DNA of 64,000 nt from Dongia_A sp035695765 (GTDB lineage: Bacteria; Pseudomonadota; Alphaproteobacteria; Dongiales; Dongiaceae): NCBI GenBank assembly GCA_035695765.1, contig DASRRI010000007.1, positions 23,185-87,184 of the forward strand, in the 5' to 3' direction. Under the pieces are notes generated by a model, which was not told the origin of the DNA, searched no databases, and worked only from the letters and a program-made list of their open reading frames with translations. Positions 7,827 through 16,988 of this stretch are shown here, one piece after another (position 1 is the stretch's first letter; every line of letters begins with the position of its first letter). The position numbers and the translations under genes are program-made.

Positions 7827-8732
7827 TCAGCGCTTCAGCTTGGGATCGAGCGCATCGCGCAGCCCGTCGCCGAGCAGGTTGAAGGCGAGCACGGTGACAA
7901 GGATCGCGAGGCCGGGGAAGGTCACCACCCAAGGCATTGACCGGATGAGATTGCGCGCATCGGCGAGCATGGTGCCCCATTCCGGGGTTGGCGCCTGCGC
8001 ACCATAGCCGAGGAAGCCGAGCGCTGCGGCATCTAGGATCGCAGTGGAGAAGCTCAAGGTCGCCTGCACGATCAGCGGCGCGAGGCAATTCGGCAGCACG
8101 ACATTCAGCATCAGGCGCAAGGTGCCGGCGCCGGCAACACGCGATGCCGTTACGTAATCCTTCGGCAGTTCGGTGAGGACCGCCGCGCGCGCAAGGCGCG
8201 CATAATGCGGCACATAGGTGATGGCGACCGCGATCATGGCGTTGAGCAGGCCGGAGCCGAGAATCGCGACGATGGCGAGCGCCAGCAGCAGGCTGGGGAT
8301 GGACAGGATGATGTCCATCGCTCGCATGATGAGGATGTCGATGGTCCCGCGGAAAAATCCAGACAGCAATCCGAACAGAATGCCGGCGGCCAGCGAGATG
8401 GTAACCACGATGGTGCCGATGAACAGCGAAAACCGTGACCCGTGAATCAGCCGCGACCATAGATCCCGGCCGACCGAATCGGCGCCGAGGAAGAAGCGTG
8501 GATCGGCGCCCTCCTGCCAGACTGGTGGGCAGGGTTTTATGACGCATTCCTTGAACACTTCGGCATAGCCATAGGGTGCGATGAAGTTGGCGAAGATTGC
8601 TGCAAGCACCAGCACGACGATGACGATGAGGCCAGCCGTCGCACCTTTGTTGGCCTTGAGCGATAGCCAGACCTCCCTGGCGGGCGAAATGGCCTGGGGG
8701 GCGGGCGTGACAGACAAGGTCGTGTCGGTCAT
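7827..8732 (-). CDS. dppC: Dipeptide/oligopeptide ABC transporter permease (DppC/OppC)
   Basis: 301 aa, inner-membrane permease. It has one N-terminal transmembrane segment, a periplasmic loop, then the binding-protein-dependent transport domain with about five more segments. The loop contains ADSVGRDLWSRL, which resembles the GTDxxGRDxxSR motif of DppC. Start ATG 8732 follows a GGAGGCGAG site; the frame upstream is a dppB shadow. Forms the translocation pore with DppB. Confidence 0.93.
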   Translation of the reverse strand: MTDTTLSVTPAPQAISPAREVWLSLKANKGATAGLIVIVVLVLAAIFANFIAPYGYAEVFKECVIKPCPPVWQEGADPRFFLGADSVGRDLWSRLIHGSRFSLFIGTIVVTISLAAGILFGLLSGFFRGTIDILIMRAMDIILSIPSLLLALAIVAILGSGLLNAMIAVAITYVPHYARLARAAVLTELPKDYVTASRVAGAGTLRLMLNVVLPNCLAPLIVQATLSFSTAILDAAALGFLGYGAQAPTPEWGTMLADARNLIRSMPWVVTFPGLAILVTVLAFNLLGDGLRDALDPKLKR

Positions 8733-8740
8733 CTCGCCTC

Positions 8741-9751
8741 CTAGCGCCTGTGCCGGATGCGCGGATTCAGCAGGCCGTACAGCAGATCGACCAGCAGATT
8801 GGTTGCCATGACCAGGGCCGCAATCACCAGCACGCCGCCTTGCAGCGCTGGATAGTCGCGGCGGCTGATGGATTCCACCAGCCACTTGCCGATGCCGGGC
8901 CAGGAAAACACGCTTTCGGTCAGGATCGCGCCACCCATCAGGGTGCCGACCTGGAGGCCAATGACGGTCACCACCGGCACCAGCGCATTGCGTAATGCAT
9001 GGACGGCGACGATGCGATAGACGCCGAGGCCTTTGGCTCGTGCTGTGCGGATGTAATCTTCTCCCAGCACTTCCAGCATGGCGGAGCGCGTCATGCGCGC
9101 GATCACCGCCAGCGGCACGGTGCCGAGCACGATGGTCGGCAGGATGAGATGCCTTACCGCGTCGAGGAACGACCCCTTCTCGTTCGACAGCAAGGTGTCG
9201 ATCAGCATGAAACCGGTGACTTCATCGACGAAGTAATCGTCGGACAAGCGCTTGGCGACCGGAGTCCAATGAAGCGTGACCGAGAAGAACAGGATTAGCA
9301 GCAGACCCCACCAGAAGATCGGCATGGAATAGCCGGTGAGGCTGGTGCCCATGACGGTGTGGTCGTAAACCGAGCCGCGCCGCACGGCGGCCAGCACCCC
9401 CGCCGGAAGGCCGACCAGGGTCGCAAAGATCATCGCGAAGATCGCGAGCTCAAGGGTCGCGGGGAACAGGGTCAGGAATTCGTCCATCACCGGCCGGTGA
9501 GTGATGACGGAGATGCCGAGGTCCCCTTTGAGGACACCGCCGACGTAATCGAAGAACTGGACGTAGAGCGGCCGGTCCAGGCCCATCTGGTGGATGAGTT
9601 CGGCATGGCGCTCGGGAGAGATGCCCCGCTCGCCCACACGCACCTCGACCGGATCGCCCGGCACCAGACGGATCAGGATGAAGGTCAGGAAGATGATGCC
9701 GAGAAAGGTCGGGATCACCAATCCAAGACGCGTCAGGACAAAGCGGATCAT
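8741..9751 (-). CDS. dppB: Dipeptide/oligopeptide ABC transporter permease (DppB/OppB)
   Basis: 336 aa with the classic DppB N-terminus (a transmembrane helix, then RLVPGDPVEVRVG) and C-terminal permease domain containing MTRSAMLEVLGEDYIRTARAKG, the cytoplasmic coupling region. About six transmembrane segments. An insertion around residues 170-205 between helices is somewhat long. Lies between dppA and dppC in the operon. Confidence 0.94.
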   Translation of the reverse strand: MIRFVLTRLGLVIPTFLGIIFLTFILIRLVPGDPVEVRVGERGISPERHAELIHQMGLDRPLYVQFFDYVGGVLKGDLGISVITHRPVMDEFLTLFPATLELAIFAMIFATLVGLPAGVLAAVRRGSVYDHTVMGTSLTGYSMPIFWWGLLLILFFSVTLHWTPVAKRLSDDYFVDEVTGFMLIDTLLSNEKGSFLDAVRHLILPTIVLGTVPLAVIARMTRSAMLEVLGEDYIRTARAKGLGVYRIVAVHALRNALVPVVTVIGLQVGTLMGGAILTESVFSWPGIGKWLVESISRRDYPALQGGVLVIAALVMATNLLVDLLYGLLNPRIRHRR

Positions 9752-9777
9752 GATCTAAGACTATGGTCCAAAGAGGA

Positions 9778-9807
9778 GGGGCGGGGAAAGCACCCTTTCC
9801 CCGCCCC
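9778..9807 (-). other. Strong hairpin between dppA and dppB
   Basis: A perfect 13-bp inverted repeat, GGGGCGGGGAAAG (9778-9790) and CTTTCCCCGCCCC (9795-9807), with a 4-nt loop. It sits directly after the binding-protein gene. Such structures after the first cistron commonly protect the message from 3' exonucleases or cause partial termination, so that binding protein exceeds permease. No clear U-run follows in the transcribed direction. Confidence 0.75.
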
Positions 9808-9824
9808 CAGGACAAACCTGCGTA

Positions 9825-11420
9825 CTACTCTTGGATGTCGACGCCTTCGAAGATATGGGTGCCGAGCGGGTGGACCTTGTAGCCCACAACCTTCTTGCTC
9901 ATCGGCACGCTCACCAGGGAATGCGCGATCGGAACCCATGGCGCCTGGTCATGGAAGATGGCCTGCGCCTGCTTGTAGAGCGCAGTACGCTTTTCCACGT
10001 CCGACGTCGCCTTGGCTTCGTCGATCAGCTTGGTGAAGTCCTCGTTGCACCACTTGGCGATGTTCTGGCCGCCTTCACGTGCGGAGCCGCAGGACAGCAG
10101 CACGCCCATGAAGTTGTCCGGATCGCCATTGTCGCCAGTCCAGCCCAGCATGCCCATCTGGTGTTCGCCGGCCTGCAGGCGTTTGCGGTACTCGCCCCAC
10201 TCGAAAGTCTTGAGCTCGGCGGTGATGCCGACCTTCGCCAGGTCAGACTGCATCAGCTCGGCCATCTTCTTGGCATCCGGATTGTACGGACGTTGCACCG
10301 GCATGTACCAAAGGTCGGTCTTGAGATCGGTGACGCCGGCCTCGGCCAGCATGGCCTTGGCCTTCTCCGGATCGTACGGATAGGCCTGCACCGAATCATC
10401 ATAGGACCAGATCGTCGGCGGGATCGGGTTCTTCGCGGCCTTGCCGGCACCCTGATAGACGGCGGCCAGGATCGCGTCCTTGTCGATCGCCATGTTGATG
10501 GCTTGGCGGACCTTCAGATTGTCGAACGGCGGCTTCTTCACGTTCATTGCGAGGTAGCCGACATTGAGGCCTTCCTGCTCCAGAACCTGCAGCTCCGGAT
10601 TGGCCTTCAGCTTCGCGATATCAGCCGGGTTCGGATAAGGCATGATATCGCATTCGCCGGCTTCCAGTCGCGCTTCCCGAGTCGCCTGATCCGGCGTGAT
10701 GGAGAACACCAGACGGTCGATCGGCTGCTTGCCGCGGAAGTAATTGACGTTCGCGTTGTAGATGATGCGATCGTCCTTGCTGTAGCTCGCCAGGATGAAG
10801 GGGCCGGTTCCGATCGGCTCCTGGTCAACCTTCTCGGGCGTTCCGGCCTTCATCATCGCATCCATGTATTCCTTCGAATGGATGGCGGCGAAGTCCATGC
10901 CGAGATTGGCGATGAAGGGCGATTCCGGCTTCGTCAGAGTGAACTTGACCGTGTTGGCGTCGACCTTGTCGATCGACTTCAGCAAATCGGGCATGCCCAT
11001 GTCGTTGAAGTAATCGTAGGCGCCGCCGGAGACCTTGTTGTACGGATCATCCGCCTTCCACATGCGGTTGAAGGTCGCGATCACATCATCCGCATCAAAA
11101 TCGCGGCTCGGCGTAAAGCTGCCGCGCGTGTGGAACCGCACGCCCTTGCGCAGATGGAACGTATAGGTGAGGCCGTCATCGGAGACGTCCCACGATTCCG
11201 CCAGCGCCGGCATGATCTCGGTCGTGCCGGGCTTGAACTCCACCAAGCGGTTGAACACCGGATAAGCGGTGTCGAAGCTGGTGCCGGTGGTGTTGATCTG
11301 CGGATTGAAATTCTCCGGGCTGCCCTCGGAGCAATAGACCAGGGTCTTGGCATCAGCTGCGCTCGCGAAGCCAAACGCGATCGCGGCCGCTGCGACGGCC
11401 CCCAAAAGTCGACGTTTCAT
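9825..11420 (-). CDS. dppA: Periplasmic peptide-binding protein of the Dpp importer (SBP family 5)
   Basis: 531 aa. A Sec signal peptide (cleavage near ASAADA-KT, residue 24) precedes a family 5 extracellular solute-binding domain. Visible family features include the early LVYCSEGSPENFNPQ segment and NMAIDKDAI in the middle. It begins with two lysine/arginine residues after Met and is the first gene of a five-gene operon. Peptide is the expected ligand, but haem, delta-aminolevulinate or other small ligands are handled by close relatives. Confidence 0.92.
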   Translation of the reverse strand: MKRRLLGAVAAAAIAFGFASAADAKTLVYCSEGSPENFNPQINTTGTSFDTAYPVFNRLVEFKPGTTEIMPALAESWDVSDDGLTYTFHLRKGVRFHTRGSFTPSRDFDADDVIATFNRMWKADDPYNKVSGGAYDYFNDMGMPDLLKSIDKVDANTVKFTLTKPESPFIANLGMDFAAIHSKEYMDAMMKAGTPEKVDQEPIGTGPFILASYSKDDRIIYNANVNYFRGKQPIDRLVFSITPDQATREARLEAGECDIMPYPNPADIAKLKANPELQVLEQEGLNVGYLAMNVKKPPFDNLKVRQAINMAIDKDAILAAVYQGAGKAAKNPIPPTIWSYDDSVQAYPYDPEKAKAMLAEAGVTDLKTDLWYMPVQRPYNPDAKKMAELMQSDLAKVGITAELKTFEWGEYRKRLQAGEHQMGMLGWTGDNGDPDNFMGVLLSCGSAREGGQNIAKWCNEDFTKLIDEAKATSDVEKRTALYKQAQAIFHDQAPWVPIAHSLVSVPMSKKVVGYKVHPLGTHIFEGVDIQE

Positions 11421-11706
11421 TGTTTCAGTCTCCCACTAGAAGGTCGGACAGCCTTGATCTTGTTTGGAATTTCCCGGGCTGCCTTGCGCGAAAAGTAGGG
11501 CCGTTGCGCAATCGGAGTCAACGCCCTGGTCATAATCTTGCCACTTTCGCGACAGGGTGATGGCCCCGATGCGTTGCGGCAAGGCAGTTTGCCGGGAGCG
11601 CCGTCGATCCGCAGGGCGCAGCATGGTCTTGCTTGACCGTTCAACCGCGGCCCCGTCATGTTGCAGCGCACTTTATATCGTTTCATTCCATTCTTGAGGA
11701 AGCCCG

Positions 11707-12195
11707 ATGCCCATTCCTGCCCCGTTCGTGTGGAGCGACCTCAAGGTCCTGCCGGAATGGGTGGACGAGAACAACCACATGAACGTGGCCTTCTATTTGA
11801 AGGCCTTTGATGACGCCTTCTATGGCGTCTATCGTTCCTGGGGCATGGACTTCGCCGAGGTGCAGGCACGCGGCTACACCACCTTCGCGGCGGAGAACCA
11901 CATCACCTACCAGGGCGAGGTGTTCCTGGGAGATCGCTTCTCGATCGAGACCATCCTCGTGGATTTCGACCGCAAGCGCATCCGCTGGTTCAACATCATG
12001 CGCAAGACCGACGGCAGCATCGCCGCGACCTGCGAATGGCTGCTGCTGTTCATGAACTTCCACGAGCGCAAGGTCGCCAGCATGCCGGACGAATTCTTCG
12101 ACCGACTGGCGGAGATCAAGACGGTGCACGACAAGCTGCCGCGGCCGCCGGAAGCGGGGCGGGGAATCGCGCTGGGGAACAAGAAGCGGAGCTAG
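11707..12195 (+). CDS. Hot-dog fold acyl-CoA thioesterase
   Basis: 162 aa, 4-hydroxybenzoyl-CoA thioesterase-like fold. The N-terminal DENNHMNVAFYLKAFDDA segment fits the catalytic region of the family (usually D-x-x-x-H-x-N). Similar stand-alone proteins act as betainyl-CoA or other acyl-CoA thioesterases in carnitine catabolism, but no carnitine genes are adjacent, so the substrate is unknown. GAGGAAG ribosome binding site before ATG. Convergent with the GST gene, with 2 bp between the stops. Confidence 0.75.
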   Translation: MPIPAPFVWSDLKVLPEWVDENNHMNVAFYLKAFDDAFYGVYRSWGMDFAEVQARGYTTFAAENHITYQGEVFLGDRFSIETILVDFDRKRIRWFNIMRKTDGSIAATCEWLLLFMNFHERKVASMPDEFFDRLAEIKTVHDKLPRPPEAGRGIALGNKKRS

Positions 12196-12197
12196 AT

Positions 12198-12842
12198 TTA
12201 CCGTTCCCAGCCTTCGGTGAACGGATAGCGTTTGGCCCAGAAATCCTTGAGGCGCGGATCGGCATCCACGCGGCGGACGATGTCGGCCATCTTCGGCGCG
12301 CTCTTGTAGAAGCGCGTGCGCCACGGGCCGAAGCGCGAAACGACCGTCACATAGAGATCGAGCACCGAGAGCTCGTCGCCAAGGATGTACTGGCGGGGCG
12401 TGATCTGGCGGTCCATGAGCGTCCAGCACGCGGCAATGCGGTCATGCACGCGATTGATCACCCGCGGCGCATCCTCCTTGCCGGCGGCGATGCGCATGGC
12501 ATCACCCTTGATCCAGAACAGGGCGTAGATCTTCGCGGAGACATATGTCATCCAACGCAGATATTGCGCGCGCTTGGGATCGTCCGGCGCCGGCGCCAGC
12601 CGCGCCTGCGGATAGAGGTCGGCGAGGTAGATCAGGATCGCCGCGCTTTCCGTCATGATCTCGCCCGAAGGGAGCACGAGCGCCGGCACTTGGCGCAGCG
12701 GATTGACTGCCTCGACGCGCTTGCGCGCCGCTTCATCCTCCCAAGTGACGGCCTCGATCACCTCGCATGGAACTCCGAGCAGAGCCAGCGTTGCTTCGAC
12801 CGGGACCGAACCCGACGCTGCCGCGCCATAGATCTTGATCAT
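12198..12842 (-). CDS. Glutathione S-transferase family protein
   Basis: 214 aa. The N-terminal thioredoxin-like domain (about 1-80) contains NPLRQVPALVL and the glutathione-gamma-glutamyl binding ES pair (TESAAIL). The C-terminal all-helical domain ends with PRLKDFWAKRYP. Substrate not predictable. It is 9 bp downstream of a deacylase gene and probably cotranscribed with it. Confidence 0.88.
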   Translation of the reverse strand: MIKIYGAAASGSVPVEATLALLGVPCEVIEAVTWEDEAARKRVEAVNPLRQVPALVLPSGEIMTESAAILIYLADLYPQARLAPAPDDPKRAQYLRWMTYVSAKIYALFWIKGDAMRIAAGKEDAPRVINRVHDRIAACWTLMDRQITPRQYILGDELSVLDLYVTVVSRFGPWRTRFYKSAPKMADIVRRVDADPRLKDFWAKRYPFTEGWER

Positions 12843-12851
12843 GGGGCGCTC

Positions 12852-13994
12852 CTAGTCGCTGAGCATCAGTCCGGTCGGGTTGGGCAGCGCCTTGTCGCCG
12901 ATGATCATCACAACGGAATCGCCAGCCGCTACCGCTTTCATCGCGCGGATCGACAGGATCGGCCCATCGGCCTGGCAGCGCAGCTCCGTGCGCGCCTTCT
13001 TCGGATTGTCGGCCAGCGGATCGACGATGTCGGCGATCACATCGCCGGCCTTCACGACGTCGCCCTCCCGCTTGCGATAGGCGATGATGCCGGCCTTTGG
13101 CGTGCGCAGGATCTCGCAGGCGTCGAGGTTGGCGACCTTGGCCTTCAGTTCCGGCACCGGGCCGGGATCGCCGGCGATCAGGCCGCGCCGCTGCAAGAAC
13201 CGGAACAGGCCACGCGCATCCGCGCTGGCAAGCTCGTCATAGACGTCCGCTTGACCGCGGAACTCGACAGTCGAGGTGAGGACCGGCGCCGGCACCGGAT
13301 AGTCCGGCCCGACTTCCTTCTGCAGCCGGTACCAGGGCAGGAAAAAGCTTTCATCGAACGAGGCCGCGCCCGAGTCATCGCACAGCAGCACGGCCCGCGC
13401 GCCTAGCTCCGCGGCGAGGTCCTGCGCCCGCGGCCAGAACTGGTTGGTGGTGTAGACGTGCATCAGCGCGATGTCGTCGCAATGCAGGTCGAGCACGATG
13501 TCCGCATCGTAGGCAAGCCGCATCAACTCGCGCCGCAGCTTGGCATTCTCGCCCACCGCATAGATCTGATCGACGGTCTCGCCCAGCGCTCGGCGGACGA
13601 TTGCGACGTTGGCCTCGGCATCCTTGCCGAGCTTGCCTTTGACCTTGGCAGCCAGGCCCCGCGAAAGGTCAGGCCATTTGCGATTGAAGTTGACGCCGCT
13701 GCGGAAGTCATAGCGGCCTGCGAAGGTGGTGTTGATGACCTGGCCAGCGCCGACCGGATTGGCGACCGGCACCACGATGATCTCGCCCTTGATCTCGCCG
13801 CGGGCTTCGGCGTCGTCGAGCAGGCTGATCAGGTGATGCGCGGCCAGCATGCCGGGTATCTCGTCGGCATGGAGGGAAGCCTGCAGATAGGCCTTCGGCC
13901 GCGCGCCGGCCTTGCCATAACGGTGCGCCTTCACGAAGCGCTCGGTGCCTGGACTCATCGCATCCAGATCGATGCGCTGAACGATTTTGGTCAT
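12852..13994 (-). CDS. Succinylglutamate desuccinylase/aspartoacylase-family deacylase (copy 1)
   Basis: 380 aa, M14-like zinc hydrolase. Predicted zinc ligands are His42 and Glu45 (LHADE) and His171 (LDLHCDD). A C-terminal lipoyl-like barrel (about 295-375) begins with ILRTPKAGI, as in many stand-alone members of this family. It should cleave an N-acyl group from an amino acid or a related amide; relatives act on N-acetyl-diaminobutyrate, succinylglutamate or other amides. A second copy of almost identical layout lies at 16989-18122. Operon with the GST gene. Confidence 0.82.
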   Translation of the reverse strand: MTKIVQRIDLDAMSPGTERFVKAHRYGKAGARPKAYLQASLHADEIPGMLAAHHLISLLDDAEARGEIKGEIIVVPVANPVGAGQVINTTFAGRYDFRSGVNFNRKWPDLSRGLAAKVKGKLGKDAEANVAIVRRALGETVDQIYAVGENAKLRRELMRLAYDADIVLDLHCDDIALMHVYTTNQFWPRAQDLAAELGARAVLLCDDSGAASFDESFFLPWYRLQKEVGPDYPVPAPVLTSTVEFRGQADVYDELASADARGLFRFLQRRGLIAGDPGPVPELKAKVANLDACEILRTPKAGIIAYRKREGDVVKAGDVIADIVDPLADNPKKARTELRCQADGPILSIRAMKAVAAGDSVVMIIGDKALPNPTGLMLSD

Positions 13995-14065
13995 GAGAAG
14001 AAACTCTCTGAATGATGGGATGGAGCGGATTACGCCCCGGCCACCCTCAAAGAGTCAAGCTGGGC

Positions 14066-15734
14066 TCACCCGGCCGATCGACGACGCGATTCAGTACCAT
14101 CCGCTTGCAGGAAACTCCGGATCTCTTTGAGGAATCGCGGCCACGCCGGCTCCTGCTCCAGGATCACATGGTTCCGGCTGTCGAGCGGCAGAAAGCGCGC
14201 CCCGGAAATTGATGCTGCCAGCTCGCGCCCCGCATAAAACGGTACTGCGGCATCGTTCACACTGTGCAGGACGAGCGTCGGAACCCTGACCTGCGGCAGC
14301 AAGTGAGTTACGTTGATGTTGCCAAGATCGACCATAAGCCGTGCGGCATTCTCCGGCGACGTCGATATCCGCTGCAGGTCGTTCCACCAGCGCCACTGCT
14401 CGAGGCTGCCGTCAGGGATGTACCGAGATGTGAAGATCTGACGGAAGGCAGGATTTTCCTGGCCCCAGCCTTCCCGCACCAAGGTCAGCATCGCTTCGCG
14501 TTTGGCCACCTCGGACGGGTTGGCGCGCTGGCGCCAACCCTTGGCATAGCCGCCATGCAGCACCATGCGCGTCACGCGCTCCGGGTGCCGGACTGCGTAA
14601 GCGATGGATACGGCGCACCCTTGCGAGATCCCCAGCAGCGGGAAGCGATCGAGGCCGGCGGCATCGACCACGGTCTCCAGATCGCACACCAGCGCTTCGA
14701 GCGAGAAATCGTCGACCTTCCAATCGGACAGGCCGTTGCCGCGCTCGTCATAGCGGATCAGGTGGAAGTCGCCGGTGAGCTCACGCAGAAAGTGATTCCA
14801 CACCGGGCTCTGCCAGTCGAATTCCAGATGGTTCAGCCAATTCGCGGTCTTGACCAGTGGCGGGCCGTCGCCGGCGGTCGCAAACGCGATCCGGACGCCG
14901 TCCGCCGTCATGCAGAATCTGATATCCTGCTTCTCCTCGGTCGATGGCGAAGTTTCGCTCGCCACGGCTTCGTGCATCGACATCTGGACGGCGGGCGGCA
15001 CTTCCTTGAGCTTGGTGCGCGCTGCCATATAGAGGGCGGTCGTCGCCGGCTCCGGCACCGTGCCGAGCTCCTGCTTCAGCAGCTCGCTGCATTGGCGATA
15101 GTGCCGGACCACGGCGTTGTAGTTGCCGCGGTCGAGATGCAGGCGCATGAGGCGCCGATGCGCGTCCTCCGACAGGCGGGTCCAGCGCCAACGCGCGCTC
15201 CAGCGCCGAGGCAGCGGCGGCGGTATCGCCGCCGGCGGCCTCGTGTTCGGCGAGCCGTGTCAGGACGGAAAGACCGAGATGGTGAAAGCGGGACCGTTCC
15301 TGCGCGAGCCATTCATCGAAGGCTGGCTCATGCAGCCTGAACCCTTCCAGCAGCGGACCGCGGCAGAGAGCAGCGGCCGTGCGAAGGCTCTGCAGGTCAT
15401 CGCACCCGGCAAGCGTCAGGAGTTCGATCACATCGGCGCTCACAACCTCGGGGCAGGCGGCCAGGGTCTCCCGCTCGGGGGTGAAAGGGTCGGGCACATT
15501 CCCGATCGCGTGTCGAATGGAGGTCAGGGTCTGGCTGAGGCTGTGCCGAGCCTGCCGGTCGGCACGATCACCCCAAAGGAGGGCGGTCAGCCGTTCGCGA
15601 GGCTGGGCTTCGCCGTACCGGCACACCAGCAGTGCGAGCAGCGCCTCCGCCTTGCGGGTCGGCAAGGTAAGGGCCTGGCCATCCGGGCCGAACGCGGCGA
15701 ACCCGCCACGCAGCACTACACGAAGCTGCGCCAT
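14066..15734 (-). pseudogene. BTAD transcriptional regulator fused to alpha/beta hydrolase, frameshifted
   Basis: Two overlapping frames encode one expected protein. The first (start 15734) gives an OmpR-like winged helix (about 1-95) and most of a BTAD helical domain up to ALALDP. The second (visible from about 15180 down to 14066) resumes with LSEDAHRRLMRLHLDRGNY, finishing the BTAD domain and continuing into an alpha/beta hydrolase with nucleophile GISQG, acid LHSVNDAAVP and histidine SRNHVI. One extra base near 15175-15181 explains the break. The regulator-hydrolase fusion is a known architecture of unknown ligand. It may be a true inactivation or an assembly error. Confidence 0.8.
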
Positions 15735-15923
15735 GAAGGCCTGCCTCGCTCTTTGCTGCCCTAAATGCTCGGAGGCGGCGGCTCGCGCGCGTGACGGCGG
15801 TCACAATCCGCCGCTTCCCCCAATTGTCGCGCTTTTGACTGCCTTTTGATAGTGAGTTGCGGAACTGCTGACAGCCGAAGACTAAATGTTCCCTCCCGAT
15901 TTCCGGGGCAAAGGAGATAAGTC

Positions 15924-16706
15924 ATGGGAGGATTATTCGCAGTTCTATACGGGATCATTGCATATGTGATCTTTCTGGTTACGTTTGGCTACGCGATCGC
16001 ATTCGTCGGCAACATCTTCGTTCCGAAGACAATCGATTCCGGTACAGCAGGGCCCCTCGTTGAGGCCCTGATCGTTAACGTTGTCCTGCTCGGCATCTTT
16101 GCGGTTCAGCACAGCGTGATGGCGCGCCGGGGCTTCAAGCTCTGGTGGACGCGCATCGTGCCCCAGTCGGTAGAACGCAGCACGTTTGTCGTGTTCGCGA
16201 CCGCCGCCGTGGCCCTGATGCTGTGGCAGTGGCGGCCAATGCCGGACGTGATCTGGTCCGTGGAGGATCCGATCGCGGTTGCGGTGATCCAGGGCGTGTT
16301 CTGGCTGGGCTGGGGAATCCTGCTGCTCTCCACCTTTCTGCTCAATCACTTCGAGCTGTTCGGACTGCGGCAGGTGGTGGCGCGGCTCATGGGCTGGAAG
16401 AATCCAGAGCCGGTGTTCCGGACGCCGTTCCTCTACAAGCGCGTCCGGCATCCGCTCTATCTGGGGTTCATCCTTGGTTTCTGGGCGGCGCCGACGATGA
16501 CCATGGGTCATCTGCTGTTCGCGGTGGCGACCACCGGCTACATCCTGATCGGAATCTTTTTCGAGGAACGCGACCTGGTCCACATGTTCGGCGACCAGTA
16601 TCGCCGCTATCGCCGGCAGGTCTCGATGCTGATTCCGCTGCCAGGGTGCAGATATCAGGAATCCGAAGCGCAGGATCACGCACCGGATGGGCTGAAGGTT
16701 CCCTGA
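15924..16706 (+). CDS. mddA: Methanethiol S-methyltransferase-like membrane protein
   Basis: 260 aa with about five hydrophobic segments. The C-terminal half has the isoprenylcysteine-methyltransferase/NnrU-type signature: VRHPLYLGF followed later by FFEERDLVHMFGDQYRRYRRQV. The middle HSVMARRGFKLWWT and VERSTFV segments match the MddA family, which methylates methanethiol to dimethylsulfide with S-adenosylmethionine. An AAGGAG ribosome binding site is well spaced. Monocistronic; no sulfur genes are adjacent. Confidence 0.8.
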   Translation: MGGLFAVLYGIIAYVIFLVTFGYAIAFVGNIFVPKTIDSGTAGPLVEALIVNVVLLGIFAVQHSVMARRGFKLWWTRIVPQSVERSTFVVFATAAVALMLWQWRPMPDVIWSVEDPIAVAVIQGVFWLGWGILLLSTFLLNHFELFGLRQVVARLMGWKNPEPVFRTPFLYKRVRHPLYLGFILGFWAAPTMTMGHLLFAVATTGYILIGIFFEERDLVHMFGDQYRRYRRQVSMLIPLPGCRYQESEAQDHAPDGLKVP

Positions 16707-16793
16707 CCCAGACCAGGTTCAGGACCAAGAACGAATTTGAAGATGTAACAAATTCCGCCCGCCACCCCGTCGGCGGGCGGAAGGAGGTGCCTT

Positions 16794-16982
16794 ATGACCG
16801 TCTATGTGCACAAGTCCCGGGCGTTCACCAGCAACCGCGCCGGGCGAAATTGGCTAGCCAAGTTGCTGCAAGCGTTTCTGGCGCGCCGAATACTGCCATC
16901 GACGCACAAGTTGCCGGATTATCTGCTTCGCGACATCGGATTGCAGCGCGTGTCAGGGCGCGTCACGTATCGCCACCGGTAA
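16794..16982 (+). CDS. Small DUF1127 (YjiS-like) protein
   Basis: 62 aa, basic. The C-terminal half carries the DUF1127 signature LPDYLLRDIGLQR. Members are small Arg-rich proteins; some act as RNA-binding or stress-linked factors in alphaproteobacteria, but most are uncharacterised. A GGAGGTGCCTT site precedes the ATG. Stops 6 bp from the convergent deacylase gene. A related protein with three such motifs is encoded at 25282-25932. Confidence 0.75.
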   Translation: MTVYVHKSRAFTSNRAGRNWLAKLLQAFLARRILPSTHKLPDYLLRDIGLQRVSGRVTYRHR

Positions 16983-16988
16983 GATGGC

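Noticed and set aside
10000..11498. Long plus-strand open frame opposite dppA
   Set aside because: Composition is that of an antisense shadow (His/Arg/Asp-rich), and dppA on the other strand has a clear signal peptide and family motifs.
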